This document shows, piece after piece, positions 51,694-59,521 of a stretch of DNA of 64,000 nucleotides (position 1 is its first letter; the number at the start of each line of letters is the position of its first letter). The DNA lies in contig NZ_KB891831.1 of NCBI RefSeq assembly GCF_000373565.1, positions 311,330 to 375,329 on the forward strand, read 5' to 3'. Both the position numbers and the translations under genes were made by a program. Source of the stretch: Streptomyces sp. HmicA12. GTDB lineage: Bacteria > Actinomycetota > Actinomycetes > Streptomycetales > Streptomycetaceae. The notes beneath the pieces are model-generated. The model was given only the letters and a program-made list of their open reading frames with translations. It was not told where the DNA came from and ran no database searches.

Positions 51694-52469
51694 GCCGGCA
51701 CCTCGGAACGTACCGACTGGTGCCAGGACAGTGCGCGGCGTTCGACGATCCGCGCGGCCACGTTGATGGCCACGCCCAGGCAGCCCGCGACGAGGATCAG
51801 GGCGTACATGTCGGGGACGGCCTGGGAGGACTGGGCGACGTTGATCTCGTGGCCCAACCCCGGTGCCCCGATGACCAGTTCGACGGTGATGGTGAGGATG
51901 AGGGCGACCGCGGCCGCGAGGCGGACGCCCGTCATGACGTACGGGAGCGCGGTCGGCCAGACCACGTGCCGGACGCGGGCCCAGGGGCCGAGGCCGAAGG
52001 AGCGGGCGGTGTCCTCGGCGACCGGGTCGACGTCCTGCACCCCGTACAGGACCTGGACGAGGACCTGCCAGAAGGATGCGTAGACCACGAGCAGGAGCAC
52101 CGACCGCAGTTCCGTGCCGAACAGCAGGATCGCCAGCGGGATGAGGGCGACGGACGGGATGGGGCGGAGGAACTCGACGGTGGACGTGGTGAGTTCACGC
52201 AGGTACGGGACCGTGGCGATCAGGAGGCCCGCCAGCACACCGCCCGCCGTGGCCAGGGCCAGCCCGAGGGCCCAGCCGGTCAGGGTGTCGCCGAGGGCCG
52301 ACCAGAAGGCCCCGTCCGCGAGTTCGTCGCCCAGCGCGCGCAGCGTCGTCGTGAACGGCGGGAGGTAGTCGGACTCCACCAGGCCGAGGCGCGGCACGGC
52401 CTCCCACAGTGCCGCGCAGACCAGCAGGCCGATCGCCCCGGGGATCGCCGTCCGCACGGGAACCTTCAC
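51690..52469 (-). CDS. ABC permease, SsuC type (first)
   Basis: A 259-residue permease related to the second one; the coupling loop reads AEDTARSFGLGPWARVRHVV, then WPTALPYVMTGVRL. The GTG start at 52469 overlaps the binding-protein stop by 4 bp (GTGA). Six hydrophobic segments are visible. Confidence 0.9.
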   Translation of the reverse strand: MKVPVRTAIPGAIGLLVCAALWEAVPRLGLVESDYLPPFTTTLRALGDELADGAFWSALGDTLTGWALGLALATAGGVLAGLLIATVPYLRELTTSTVEFLRPIPSVALIPLAILLFGTELRSVLLLVVYASFWQVLVQVLYGVQDVDPVAEDTARSFGLGPWARVRHVVWPTALPYVMTGVRLAAAVALILTITVELVIGAPGLGHEINVAQSSQAVPDMYALILVAGCLGVAINVAARIVERRALSWHQSVRSEVPA

Positions 52470-53449
52470 GGGAGGAGTGCGTTCAGGTCCGGGGACTTCT
52501 TGAACAGGCCGTCCTTCTGGCCCAGTTCGGCGAGGACGTCGAGCGAGGCGCGGTTCGGGTCGGCCGGCCAGTCGGGCAGCACCATTTTGTCGAGGGTCCC
52601 CCGGGGGATCTTCGTGTACGTGGTGAGGATCTCGCGGACCTCGTCGGGGTGGCTGCTCGCGTACTTCAGGGACTCTGCCGTGGCGGCCTGGAACTTCTTG
52701 ACGATGTCCGGGTGTTGCTGCAGGTACTGGGTGGACGCGAAGTACATGGCGACGGTCAGGTTCGGTGCGGGGTCCACGAGGTTGGAGGCGATCTCGGTGC
52801 CGCCCTGGGCCTTCACCGTGGCGAGGGCGGGTTCCACGACCTGGGCGGCGTCGATCTGGCCCTTGGTGAGGGCGGCCGGCATCTGGTCGAAGGCGAGTTC
52901 CACGAACGTCACCTTGTCGGGGTCGCCGCCGTCCTTGCGGACGGATTCCCGCACGGTGAGTTCGTTGATGTTCTTGAGGGTGTTGACGGCGACCTTCTTG
53001 CCCTCGAGGTCCTTGGCGGACTTGAGGGAGCTGCCCTTCTTGACGACGACGGCGCCGAAGTCGGCGCCCTGTTCGCCCGTGGACGCGACACCGTTGGCCA
53101 CCACCTTGACGGGGACGCCCGTCGACTGCGCGATCATCAGGGACGTGGAGTTGGAGAAGCCGAACTGGAACTGGCCGCTGACCACTCCGGGCACGATGGC
53201 GGCGCCACCCTGCGCGGTGGTCATCTCCAGCTTCAGGCCCCGCTCCTTGTAGAAGCCCCGCCGCTGTCCGAGGTAGAGCGGGGCGACGTCGACGATGGGG
53301 ATGACGCCGACCTTGATCGTGGTGGTCCCGGTGCCGCCGGCAGCCGGGGACTTGGGGTTGTCGGAGTCCGAGTCGGAGCCGCAGGCCGCCGTGGCGGCGA
53401 GCAGGACCACGGCGGCCAGTGCGGTGAACGTGCGGTGAGTACAGCGCAT
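52466..53449 (-). CDS. ABC substrate-binding lipoprotein, SsuA/NMT1 type
   Basis: A 327-residue lipoprotein: signal MRCTHRTFTALAAVVLLAAT then a lipobox ending ATAAC. The mature part is the NMT1/SsuA fold (KVGVIPIVDVAPLYLGQRRG; GGAAIVPGVVSGQFQFGFSN), which binds sulfonates, nitrate, taurine or thiamine precursors. The ATG at 53449 is preferred over 53479 because it begins the signal peptide and has GGGGGA upstream. First gene of a four-gene operon (binding protein, permease, permease, ATPase), all joined by overlaps. Ligand not predictable; no desulfonation genes are nearby. Confidence 0.9.
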   Translation of the reverse strand: MRCTHRTFTALAAVVLLAATAACGSDSDSDNPKSPAAGGTGTTTIKVGVIPIVDVAPLYLGQRRGFYKERGLKLEMTTAQGGAAIVPGVVSGQFQFGFSNSTSLMIAQSTGVPVKVVANGVASTGEQGADFGAVVVKKGSSLKSAKDLEGKKVAVNTLKNINELTVRESVRKDGGDPDKVTFVELAFDQMPAALTKGQIDAAQVVEPALATVKAQGGTEIASNLVDPAPNLTVAMYFASTQYLQQHPDIVKKFQAATAESLKYASSHPDEVREILTTYTKIPRGTLDKMVLPDWPADPNRASLDVLAELGQKDGLFKKSPDLNALLP

Positions 53450-53460
53450 GTGTCCCCCCG

Positions 53461-53545
53461 GATGCTCAGCCATCCCCAACTGATGCCTGATGCTCAGCGG
53501 GAACGTAGAGCCCGCACCCTAGAGGGTCAATGCCCATAAGGGGCA
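53461..53545 (-). promoter_or_regulatory. Promoter and repeats upstream of the SsuA-like operon
   Basis: On the minus strand, -35 TTGACC (53530-53525), 17-bp spacer, -10 TACGTT (53507-53502), giving a leader of about 45 nt. An inverted repeat (TGCCC-ATAAG-GGGCA, 53531-53545) abuts the -35, and ACCCT-AG-AGGGT (53516-53527) overlaps it. In the leader the 10-mer GATGCTCAGC is repeated at 53461 and 53489. The layout suggests dedicated control. Confidence 0.6.
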
Positions 53546-53571
53546 GGTAGTTGAGGATTCTCACAGTGCAC

Positions 53572-53700
53572 TCATAGCGTGCGCACCGTGTCGCCTCGCG
53601 GCGGGCCCGGGACGAGCAGCCGGAGGGAGACGGCGAAGAGGACCAGGGCGGCCAGGGTGCCGTCGACGACGTAGGGGGCGTGGGTGCGGGGCAGGTTCAT
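53572..53700 (-). pseudogene. Short N-terminal remnant, probably of a sensor kinase
   Basis: A 42-residue frame, MNLPRTHAPYVVDGTLAALV, then LFAVSLRLLVPGPP and a stop. The Arg-His, Val-Asp and single hydrophobic helix look like the first membrane segment of the Streptomyces HisKA_3 kinases, but the rest of such a gene is absent. It may be a deletion stump or a real one-helix membrane protein. No clear ribosome site was found. Confidence 0.35.
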
Positions 53701-53772
53701 GCGCGGGGCCCGGTCAGTATGGGGTGCCGGTTTGTCGCCTGCCTCGCCGGTGCGGGGGATTTGCGCCTGGGG

Positions 53773-55101
53773 TCACATGCCGACATCCCGGCTGTACAGG
53801 TCCTGGAGGGATTCGCGGCGGACCAGCAACCGCGCCGTGCCGCGCCGCACCGCCACCACCGGCGGGCGGCCCACCAGGTTGTAGCCGGACGCCATCGACA
53901 GGTGGTACGCGCCCGCCACCGGGACCGCCAGGAGGTCGCCGGCCCTGAGGTCGCCCGGGAGGGGGACGTCCTGGGCCAGCACGTCGCCCGCCTCGCAGTG
54001 GCGGCCCACCACCGTCACCGGGCGCGGCGGGGCGGCGGAGGCGCGGCCCGCCAGGCGTGGGGCGTAGCGGACTCCGTACAGGGCGGGGCGCGGGTTGTCG
54101 CTCATGCCGCCGTCGACGGCCGCGTACACGTGGTCGCCGGAGTGTTTGACGGTGAGGACGCGGTACAGGGCGACTCCGGCGGGCCCGGCGACGGCCCGGC
54201 CCGGTTCGATGAGGAGGCGGGGCACGGGCAGGTGCGCGGCGGCGCAGCTCTCGGTGAGTTCGGCGCGCATCCTGCGGGCGAGTCCGGTGACGTCGAGCGC
54301 GGTGTCGCCGGGCCGGTAGGCGATGCCGTGGCCGCCGCCCATGTCGAGTTCGGGCAGCGTCACGCCGTGCGCGTCGCGGATACGGGCCATGAGGCCGACC
54401 ATGCGGCGGACGGCGGCGAGATAGGGCTTGACCGTCGTGATCTGGGAGCCCAAGTGGCAGTGCAGGCCGGTGAGTTCGAGCTGTGGCTGGTCCAGGATGC
54501 GGGCGATGGCGTGCTGCGCGTACCCGTCGGTGAGGGAGAGCCCGAACTTCTGGTCGTCGGTACCGGTACGGATCTTGTCGTGGCCGCCCGCGCTGATGCC
54601 GGGCACGACGCGGACCATGACCTTCTGGTGTCCGTCCGAACCCACGGCGGCGGCGAGCCGGGCGATCTCGGAGGGGCTGTCGATGACGACGCGGCCGACG
54701 CCGAGGCGCAGGGCGGCCTCGATGTCCTGGGGTGTCTTGGCGTTGCCGTGCAGCACGATCCGGTCGGCGGGGAATCCCGCGGTGACGGCGAGTTCGAGTT
54801 CGCCGGCGGAGCAGACGTCGAGGCCGAGGCCCTCCTCCTCGACCCAGTGGAGCATCGCGCGGCACAGGAACGCCTTGGCCGCGTAGAGGACTTGGGCCTC
54901 GGGGAAGGCGTCGCGGTACCTGCGGCAGCGTTCGCGGACCTCGTCCTCGTCGAGGACGTACGCGGGGGTGCGGAACCGGTCGGCGATCTCGGCGAGCGGG
55001 ACTCCGCCGACGGCCAGGTCGCCGTCGGGCAGCGGGGCGGCGGAGGCGGGCCACACGGACAGTTCGCCGGTGACGGGCGCGACGGGGTGCAGTGTCGTCA
55101 T
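53773..55101 (-). CDS. Diaminopimelate decarboxylase-like PLP enzyme (LysA family)
   Basis: A 442-residue fold-type III PLP decarboxylase. The PLP-Lys is in VLYAAKAFLCRAML, the phosphate-binding Gly loop is DMGGGHGIAYRPGD, EPGRAVAG follows, and the substrate Cys/Asp loop is HCEAGDVLAQ. LysA reads C-E-S-G-D here, so one residue differs. It decarboxylates meso-diaminopimelate to lysine or a related amino acid. Streptomyces usually has its housekeeping lysA next to thrA, so this copy is likely a paralogue. The start overlaps the stop of the SAV_915-like gene by 4 bp (ATGA), so the two are co-translated. Confidence 0.88.
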   Translation of the reverse strand: MTTLHPVAPVTGELSVWPASAAPLPDGDLAVGGVPLAEIADRFRTPAYVLDEDEVRERCRRYRDAFPEAQVLYAAKAFLCRAMLHWVEEEGLGLDVCSAGELELAVTAGFPADRIVLHGNAKTPQDIEAALRLGVGRVVIDSPSEIARLAAAVGSDGHQKVMVRVVPGISAGGHDKIRTGTDDQKFGLSLTDGYAQHAIARILDQPQLELTGLHCHLGSQITTVKPYLAAVRRMVGLMARIRDAHGVTLPELDMGGGHGIAYRPGDTALDVTGLARRMRAELTESCAAAHLPVPRLLIEPGRAVAGPAGVALYRVLTVKHSGDHVYAAVDGGMSDNPRPALYGVRYAPRLAGRASAAPPRPVTVVGRHCEAGDVLAQDVPLPGDLRAGDLLAVPVAGAYHLSMASGYNLVGRPPVVAVRRGTARLLVRRESLQDLYSRDVGM

Positions 55102-55403
55102 CGGGCCACCGCCAGGGGGCGGATCGAGGGGTCGACGGCGACGGCCGTCACGCCGAGGGGCTCGGTGAGGGAGCGCAGGGCGGGTTCGGCGAGCCTGATC
55201 CAGCCCTGTTCGCGGCCCAGGGTCGCGGTGAGCCGCTGGGCGCTGGTGAAGCCGACGGCGGTGCGGCCGCCGAGCGGGGTGCGCAGCAGCAGGGCGGCAC
55301 ATCCGGCGGGTCCCGGCCGGACGGGGACGTAGAGCGATCCCCGGCATCCGGCCGGGCCGGGTTCACAGGGCTCGGGGTCGTCGCCGCAGATGTGGTCTGC
55401 CAT
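55098..55403 (-). CDS. SAV_915-like small protein, coupled to the LysA-like gene
   Basis: A 101-residue protein. The C-terminal 75 residues (YVPVRPGPAGCAALLLRTPL; RTAVGFTSAQRLTATLG; QGWIRLAEPALRSLTEPLGV) match the small Streptomyces family I know as SAV_915, of unknown role, with an SseB-like look. The N-terminus holds five Cys-flanked residues (CGDDPEPCEPGPAGC). GGAGG lies at a good distance before the ATG at 55403. The ATGA overlap with the decarboxylase gene implies a shared task. Confidence 0.7.
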   Translation of the reverse strand: MADHICGDDPEPCEPGPAGCRGSLYVPVRPGPAGCAALLLRTPLGGRTAVGFTSAQRLTATLGREQGWIRLAEPALRSLTEPLGVTAVAVDPSIRPLAVAR

Positions 55404-55431
55404 GGGGTGCCTCCTGGAGGCGTCGGGGGGG

Positions 55432-55485
55432 CCGGTGGTCCCGGTGGTTCCCGTGGTTCAGGTGATTCAGGTGGTTCGTTCGGTT
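55432..55485 (-). repeat. Six 9-bp tandem units upstream of the SAV_915-like gene
   Basis: Units with consensus C-C/A-G-G-T-G-G-T-T are repeated six times without gaps (CCGGTGGTC, CCGGTGGTT, CCCGTGGTT, CAGGTGATT, CAGGTGGTT, CGTTCGGTT). It lies in the leader/promoter region, about 30-80 bp upstream of the start codon. Confidence 0.7.
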
Positions 55486-55635
55486 CCGTCTCCGGAACGC
55501 TACGAACGCTCTGCCCGGCCACACCCTCCGACCGCCCACCCATGACGCCATGTTGACGGCCGGGGCGGCGGCCCTGACGCGTCACTGACGGCGGCCCCGC
55601 GACGACGGCTGCCCTTCGGCGGCCCGCACAAAGAG

Positions 55636-55663
55636 CCGAGGCCGCCCTCACAGACGGCCTCGG
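55636..55663 (-). terminator. Terminator after the GAPDH gene
   Basis: A perfect 9-bp stem (CCGAGGCCG 55636-55644, CGGCCTCGG 55655-55663) with a 10-nt loop, starting 22 bp past the GAPDH stop codon on the minus strand. Confidence 0.8.
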
Positions 55664-55685
55664 ACCTTCACACGCGTGTTCCCGG

Positions 55686-57137
55686 TCAGACGGCCGGAAC
55701 CGGCGCCGGGAACGTCGGGTACTCCACCCCGGAGACGTGCTGGACGACGCGGATCACCTGGCACGAGTAGCCGAACTCGTTGTCGTACCAGAGGTAGAGG
55801 ATCGCGTTGTCGCCGTCGACCTTGGTGGCGCCGGCGTCGACGATCGAGGCGTGGCGCGAGCCGATGAAGTCGCTGGAGACCGCGTCGGGCGAGTCGGTGA
55901 AGTCGATCTGCCGCTTGAGCGGCGAGGTCAGCGACACGTCGCGCAGGTACTCCAGGACGTCCTCGCGGCTCGTCTCGCGGCCCAGGCGCAGGCTGAGGAT
56001 GGCGATCGAGACGTCCGGCACGGGCACCCGGATGGAGCTGCCGGTGATGGGTGCCTTGAGGTCGGGCAGCGCCTTCGCGACGGCGGAGGCGGCGCCGGTC
56101 TCGGTGATGACCATGTTGAGCGGCGCGGAGCGGCCGCGGCGGTCGGCCTTGTGGTAATTGTCCAGCAGGTTCTGGTCGTTGGTGAACGAGTGGACGGTCT
56201 CGACGTGCCCGCGCAGCACCCCGTACTCGTCGGCCATCGCCTTCAGCGGCGGCACGATGGCGTTGGTGGTGCAGGAGGCGCAGGACAGGATCCGCTCGTC
56301 CGGCTTGATCGTGTCGTGGTTGACGCCGTGCACGATGTTCGGCACGTCGCCCTTGCCGGGCGCGGTGAGGACGACCTTGTCGATGCCGGGCCGCAGGTGC
56401 TCGGAGAGGCCCTCGCGGTCGCGCCACTTGCCGGTGTTGTCGATGAGGATCGCGTCGCGGATGCCGTACGCGGTGTAGTCGATCTCGGACGGGTCGTTCG
56501 CGTAGATGACCTTGATCGCGTTGCCGTTGGCGACGATGGTGCTGTTCGCCTCGTCGACGGTGATCGTGCCCTGGAACGGGCCGTGGATGGAGTCGCGGCG
56601 CAGCAGTGACGCCCGCTTCACCAGGTCGGCCTCGCCGCCGCCGCGCACGACCACGGCGCGCAGGCGCAGGCCGTTCCCGGACCCCGCCTTCTCGATGAGC
56701 AGGCGGGCGACGAGGCGGCCGATGCGGCCGAAGCCGTAGAGGACGACGTCGCGGCCGGCGCCCGGCTCGACGGAGCCGGTGCCGATGGCCCCGGCGACCG
56801 CCTCGGCGGTGAACTCCTCGACGCTCAGGCCGCGTTCGTCGCTCTTGTACGTCGCGGCGAGCATGCCGAGGTCGATCTGCGAGGGGCCGAGGTCGAGGGC
56901 GGCGAGCGCCCGCAGGAACGGCATCGTCTCGGTGACCGAGAGCTCTGCGCCGGCTATCTGCCGGGCGAATCGGTGGGTCTTGAGAATGCTGACCACCGAC
57001 TTGTTCACCAAGGAGCGGCTGTGCAGAAGGACGTTCACGTCCCGCTCGCGGTGCAGCTTCCCGATGATCGGGATCATCGCCTCCGCGGTCTCCTCGCGGT
57101 GCTTCCAATTGGTGAACGAGTCGTCGTTGACAGTCAC
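55686..57137 (-). CDS. Glyceraldehyde-3-phosphate dehydrogenase, N-terminally extended
   Basis: A 483-residue protein. The last ~350 residues are a GAPDH: NAD fold VVLYGFGRIGRLVARLLIEK, the catalytic Cys in LSCASCTTNAIVPPL, and WYDNEFGYSCQVIRV at the end. In front stands a ~130-residue helical extension (DDSFTNWKHREETAEAMIPI; LHSRSLVNKSVVSILKTHRF) seen in an actinobacterial GAPDH subgroup. The start is taken as GTG 57137 (VTVNDDSFTN), whose spacing to GAAAGAG is better than that of ATG 57143. Role may be glycolytic or gluconeogenic; it is not in a glycolytic operon here. A terminator follows. Confidence 0.92.
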   Translation of the reverse strand: MTVNDDSFTNWKHREETAEAMIPIIGKLHRERDVNVLLHSRSLVNKSVVSILKTHRFARQIAGAELSVTETMPFLRALAALDLGPSQIDLGMLAATYKSDERGLSVEEFTAEAVAGAIGTGSVEPGAGRDVVLYGFGRIGRLVARLLIEKAGSGNGLRLRAVVVRGGGEADLVKRASLLRRDSIHGPFQGTITVDEANSTIVANGNAIKVIYANDPSEIDYTAYGIRDAILIDNTGKWRDREGLSEHLRPGIDKVVLTAPGKGDVPNIVHGVNHDTIKPDERILSCASCTTNAIVPPLKAMADEYGVLRGHVETVHSFTNDQNLLDNYHKADRRGRSAPLNMVITETGAASAVAKALPDLKAPITGSSIRVPVPDVSIAILSLRLGRETSREDVLEYLRDVSLTSPLKRQIDFTDSPDAVSSDFIGSRHASIVDAGATKVDGDNAILYLWYDNEFGYSCQVIRVVQHVSGVEYPTFPAPVPAV

Positions 57138-57164
57138 GATCATCTCTTTCGAGCTAGATGGCGC

Positions 57165-58337
57165 TCATATGCTAACCCCCTTGATCAGAGCGCCGAGCCC
57201 CAGGTCGGCGAAGCGCTCGCCGATGCGCCGGTGGGTGGCCGCGTCGGGGTGGATCTCGTCGGGCAGCGGCAGCTCGGCGTAGTCGGCCTCGCCGTAGAGC
57301 TCGCGTCCGTCCAGGTGGTGCAGGTGCGGGTCGTCGGCCGCGCGCTGCTTCACGATCCGGGCCAGTTCGTCGCGGATGGTGCGCAGGGTGAGCTTCCCCT
57401 GGGCGACCTCCGCGGGGTCGCCGGTCGCCTTGAACGTGATCCGCCCGCTGTCCGCCCCGCGGAAGTCGGCGGCGCCCGGGCCCGGGGTGTCCTCGTGGAC
57501 CGGGCAGAGGAGGGGTGAGACGACCAGGAGGGGCGCCGTCGGGTGGCCGTCGCGGATCGTGTCCAGGAAGCCGTGCACGGCGGGGGTGAAGGCGCGCATC
57601 CGCATCAGGTCGTAGTTCACGACGTTGATGCCGATCTTGACGCTGACGATGTCGGCGGGGGTGTCGCGCATGGCGCGGGCCGTGAAGGGGTCGAGGAGCG
57701 CGCCGCCGCCGAATCCCAGGTTGATCAGCTCGACGCCGCCGAGGGACGCGGCGAGTGCGGGCCAGGTGGTGGTCGGGCTCGCGGCGTCGGAGCCGTGGCT
57801 GATGGAGCTGCCGTGGTGCAGCCAGACCGGGCGGCGCACGGCGCGGGCGGGCTCGACGGGGGCGTCGGTACGCAGGGCGACCAGCTCGGTCGTCTCGTTG
57901 TGCGGGAGCCAGATCTCGACGTCCTTCATGGCGTCGGACAGGCCGGTGAAGCGGACGGTGCCGGGCGCGCCCGGGGTGTGCTCGAAGGTTCCGGCGCTCA
58001 TGTCGATGGTGAGCGTGTGGCCGCCGTGCACGCTGCCCTGCCCGGCGAGACGGCCGTCGACGACCAGGTCGTACAGGCCCTCGGGGCGTGGCGGGGCGCC
58101 CACGTAGACGCGCTTCGTCGGCAGGGTGTCCAGTTCGACGGTGGTGGCCCGGGTGCGGAAGGCGACGCGGACGCCCGCGGGCTGGGACTCGGCCATGGCG
58201 AGCTGGCCGTCGGTGTTCTGGGCTCGCGCCCGTGCGGGCAGCCGGTGCGGGAGCAGGCCGGCCGGGGTGCGCTCGACGTCGAGGGCGCCGCGCAGCAGCT
58301 CGGCGGTGAGGTCGGCCGTCATCAAGGGGGTGGTCAC
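57165..58337 (-). CDS. SGNH/GDSL-family hydrolase
   Basis: A 390-residue hydrolase. The C-terminal SGNH domain shows block I GSSISHGSDAAS (nucleophile Ser), block III KIGINVVNYD (oxyanion Asn) and block V DEIHPDAATH (Asp-x-x-His). The first ~170 residues form a beta-rich domain (VRVAFRTRATTVELDTLPTK) as in carbohydrate esterases of the Lip-like type. It likely removes acyl groups from a sugar or lipid. No signal peptide. The GTG start at 58337 overlaps the TetR stop by 4 bp and has GGAGGAG upstream. It is coexpressed with the regulator. Confidence 0.88.
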   Translation of the reverse strand: MTTPLMTADLTAELLRGALDVERTPAGLLPHRLPARARAQNTDGQLAMAESQPAGVRVAFRTRATTVELDTLPTKRVYVGAPPRPEGLYDLVVDGRLAGQGSVHGGHTLTIDMSAGTFEHTPGAPGTVRFTGLSDAMKDVEIWLPHNETTELVALRTDAPVEPARAVRRPVWLHHGSSISHGSDAASPTTTWPALAASLGGVELINLGFGGGALLDPFTARAMRDTPADIVSVKIGINVVNYDLMRMRAFTPAVHGFLDTIRDGHPTAPLLVVSPLLCPVHEDTPGPGAADFRGADSGRITFKATGDPAEVAQGKLTLRTIRDELARIVKQRAADDPHLHHLDGRELYGEADYAELPLPDEIHPDAATHRRIGERFADLGLGALIKGVSI

Positions 58338-58909
58338 TTTTTCTCCTCCGGCCAGGCACGCAGCAGCGCGTCGAGGGCGTCCAGGGTGCGCTCCCACGTC
58401 ACGTCGGAGTCGGGGGCGCTGTGACTGAAGCCGCCGCCCATCTCCAGGCTCACGTAGCCGTGGAAGACGCTGCCGAGCAACCGGACCGCGTGGGTCTGGT
58501 CGGGCTCGGTGAGGTCGTAGCCGCGCAGCAGTGCCCGGGTCATCTGCGAGTGCCGCACACCTGCGCTGGCGGCGGCGGTCTCGGGGTCGAGGCGGAACTG
58601 GGCGGCGGCGTACCGGCCCGGGTGCTCGCGGGCGTAGTCCCGGTACACGTTCGCCAGCGCGGTCAGGGCGTCCTTGCCCGACCGGCCCGCGAGCGCGTCG
58701 GCGGCCCGGTCGGCCATCTCCTGGAGGGCGATCTGCGCGATCCGGGTCTTGAGGTCGTGCGAGTTCTTCACGTGGGAGTACAGGCTCGCGACCTTGACGT
58801 CGAACCGCCGGGCGAGCGCCGACACGGTCACCTGCTCGAAGCCGACCTCGTCGGCCAGCTCCGCACCGGCCTGTGCCAGGCGTTCAGTGTTGAGCCCCAC
58901 GCGCACCAT
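58334..58909 (-). CDS. TetR-family regulator
   Basis: A 191-residue repressor. The N-terminal helix-turn-helix is FEQVTVSALARRFDVKVASL, then YSHVKNSHDL; the C-terminal ligand domain is of the TetR_C type (GFSHSAPDSDVTWERTLDAL). ATG 58909 is preferred over 58915 because GGAAGGA is correctly spaced only to it. The gene should bind the perfect palindrome in its own promoter and control itself, the coupled SGNH hydrolase gene and the divergent FBP gene. Inducer unknown. Confidence 0.92.
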   Translation of the reverse strand: MVRVGLNTERLAQAGAELADEVGFEQVTVSALARRFDVKVASLYSHVKNSHDLKTRIAQIALQEMADRAADALAGRSGKDALTALANVYRDYAREHPGRYAAAQFRLDPETAAASAGVRHSQMTRALLRGYDLTEPDQTHAVRLLGSVFHGYVSLEMGGGFSHSAPDSDVTWERTLDALDALLRAWPEEKK

Positions 58910-58935
58910 AACCATCCTTCCGTTCGACCATGGCC

Positions 58936-58973
58936 ATTATGCATTTGCCTAAAACCTTTAGGCAACTTAGCCT
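58936..58973. promoter_or_regulatory. Symmetric divergent promoters with a shared TetR operator
   Basis: A perfect inverted repeat at 58945-58965 (TTGCCTAAA, 3 nt, TTTAGGCAA). Each arm's TTGCCT is itself a -35. Rightward: TTGCCT 58945, 17 bp, -10 TAGCCT 58968-58973, start near 58980. Leftward: TTGCCT 58965-58960, 18 bp, -10 CATAAT 58941-58936. One dimeric repressor would therefore cover both promoters. Confidence 0.85.
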
Positions 58974-58980
58974 CATGTGT

Positions 58981-59475
58981 ATGAAGCCATTGACCGAGAC
59001 AGACATCCGTAGCGCCTTCGTGAACTGCAGCAAGGGCGAAGCGAAGCGCCTGTCCGTTCCGCGCGATCTGGCCGAGCAGCCGTGGGAGGACCTCGACTTC
59101 TTCGGCTGGCGCGACCCGCAGGCGCCCGACCGCGCCTATCTGGTCGCGGAGATCGACGGCCGCTTCCGGGGCGTCGCCCTGCGCGGCGCGCAGTCGGCCG
59201 CTTCCTGGCAGACGCGGCGCAGCATGTGCTCGCTCTGCGTGACGACGCACACCGGTGGCGTCTCGCTCCTGGTGGCGCCGAAGGCGGGCAAGGCCGGGAA
59301 GCAGGGGGACTCGGTGGGCGCCTACATGTGCGTGGATCTCGCCTGCTCGCTGTATGTGCGCGGCAAGAAGGACGCGGGCGCGGGTGCACGGATGCACGAG
59401 ACGCTCACGCTGGAGGAGAAGATCGAGCGCACCGTGGCGAACGTCGCCGCGTTCGTCGCGAAGGTGACCGCCTGA
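58981..59475 (+). CDS. FBP zinc-finger protein (FusB/FusC-like)
   Basis: A 164-residue protein. The helical first half (KPLTETDIRSAFVNCSKGEA) is followed by a zinc-binding fold: MCSLCVTTHTGGVSLLVAPK and AYMCVDLACSLYVRG, four Cys in CxxC...CxxxxC. This matches the FBP domain of EF-G-binding proteins (PF16571), which act on stalled EF-G and can give fusidic-acid resistance. The promoter puts the start point within a base or two of ATG 58981, so the mRNA is probably leaderless; ATG 58975 is an alternative. It is under the adjacent TetR. Confidence 0.85.
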   Translation: MKPLTETDIRSAFVNCSKGEAKRLSVPRDLAEQPWEDLDFFGWRDPQAPDRAYLVAEIDGRFRGVALRGAQSAASWQTRRSMCSLCVTTHTGGVSLLVAPKAGKAGKQGDSVGAYMCVDLACSLYVRGKKDAGAGARMHETLTLEEKIERTVANVAAFVAKVTA

Positions 59476-59521
59476 CGTCGGCCTGTCGGCCACCCGGCCG
59501 GTCCGTCGCTCGCTCGGCCGG

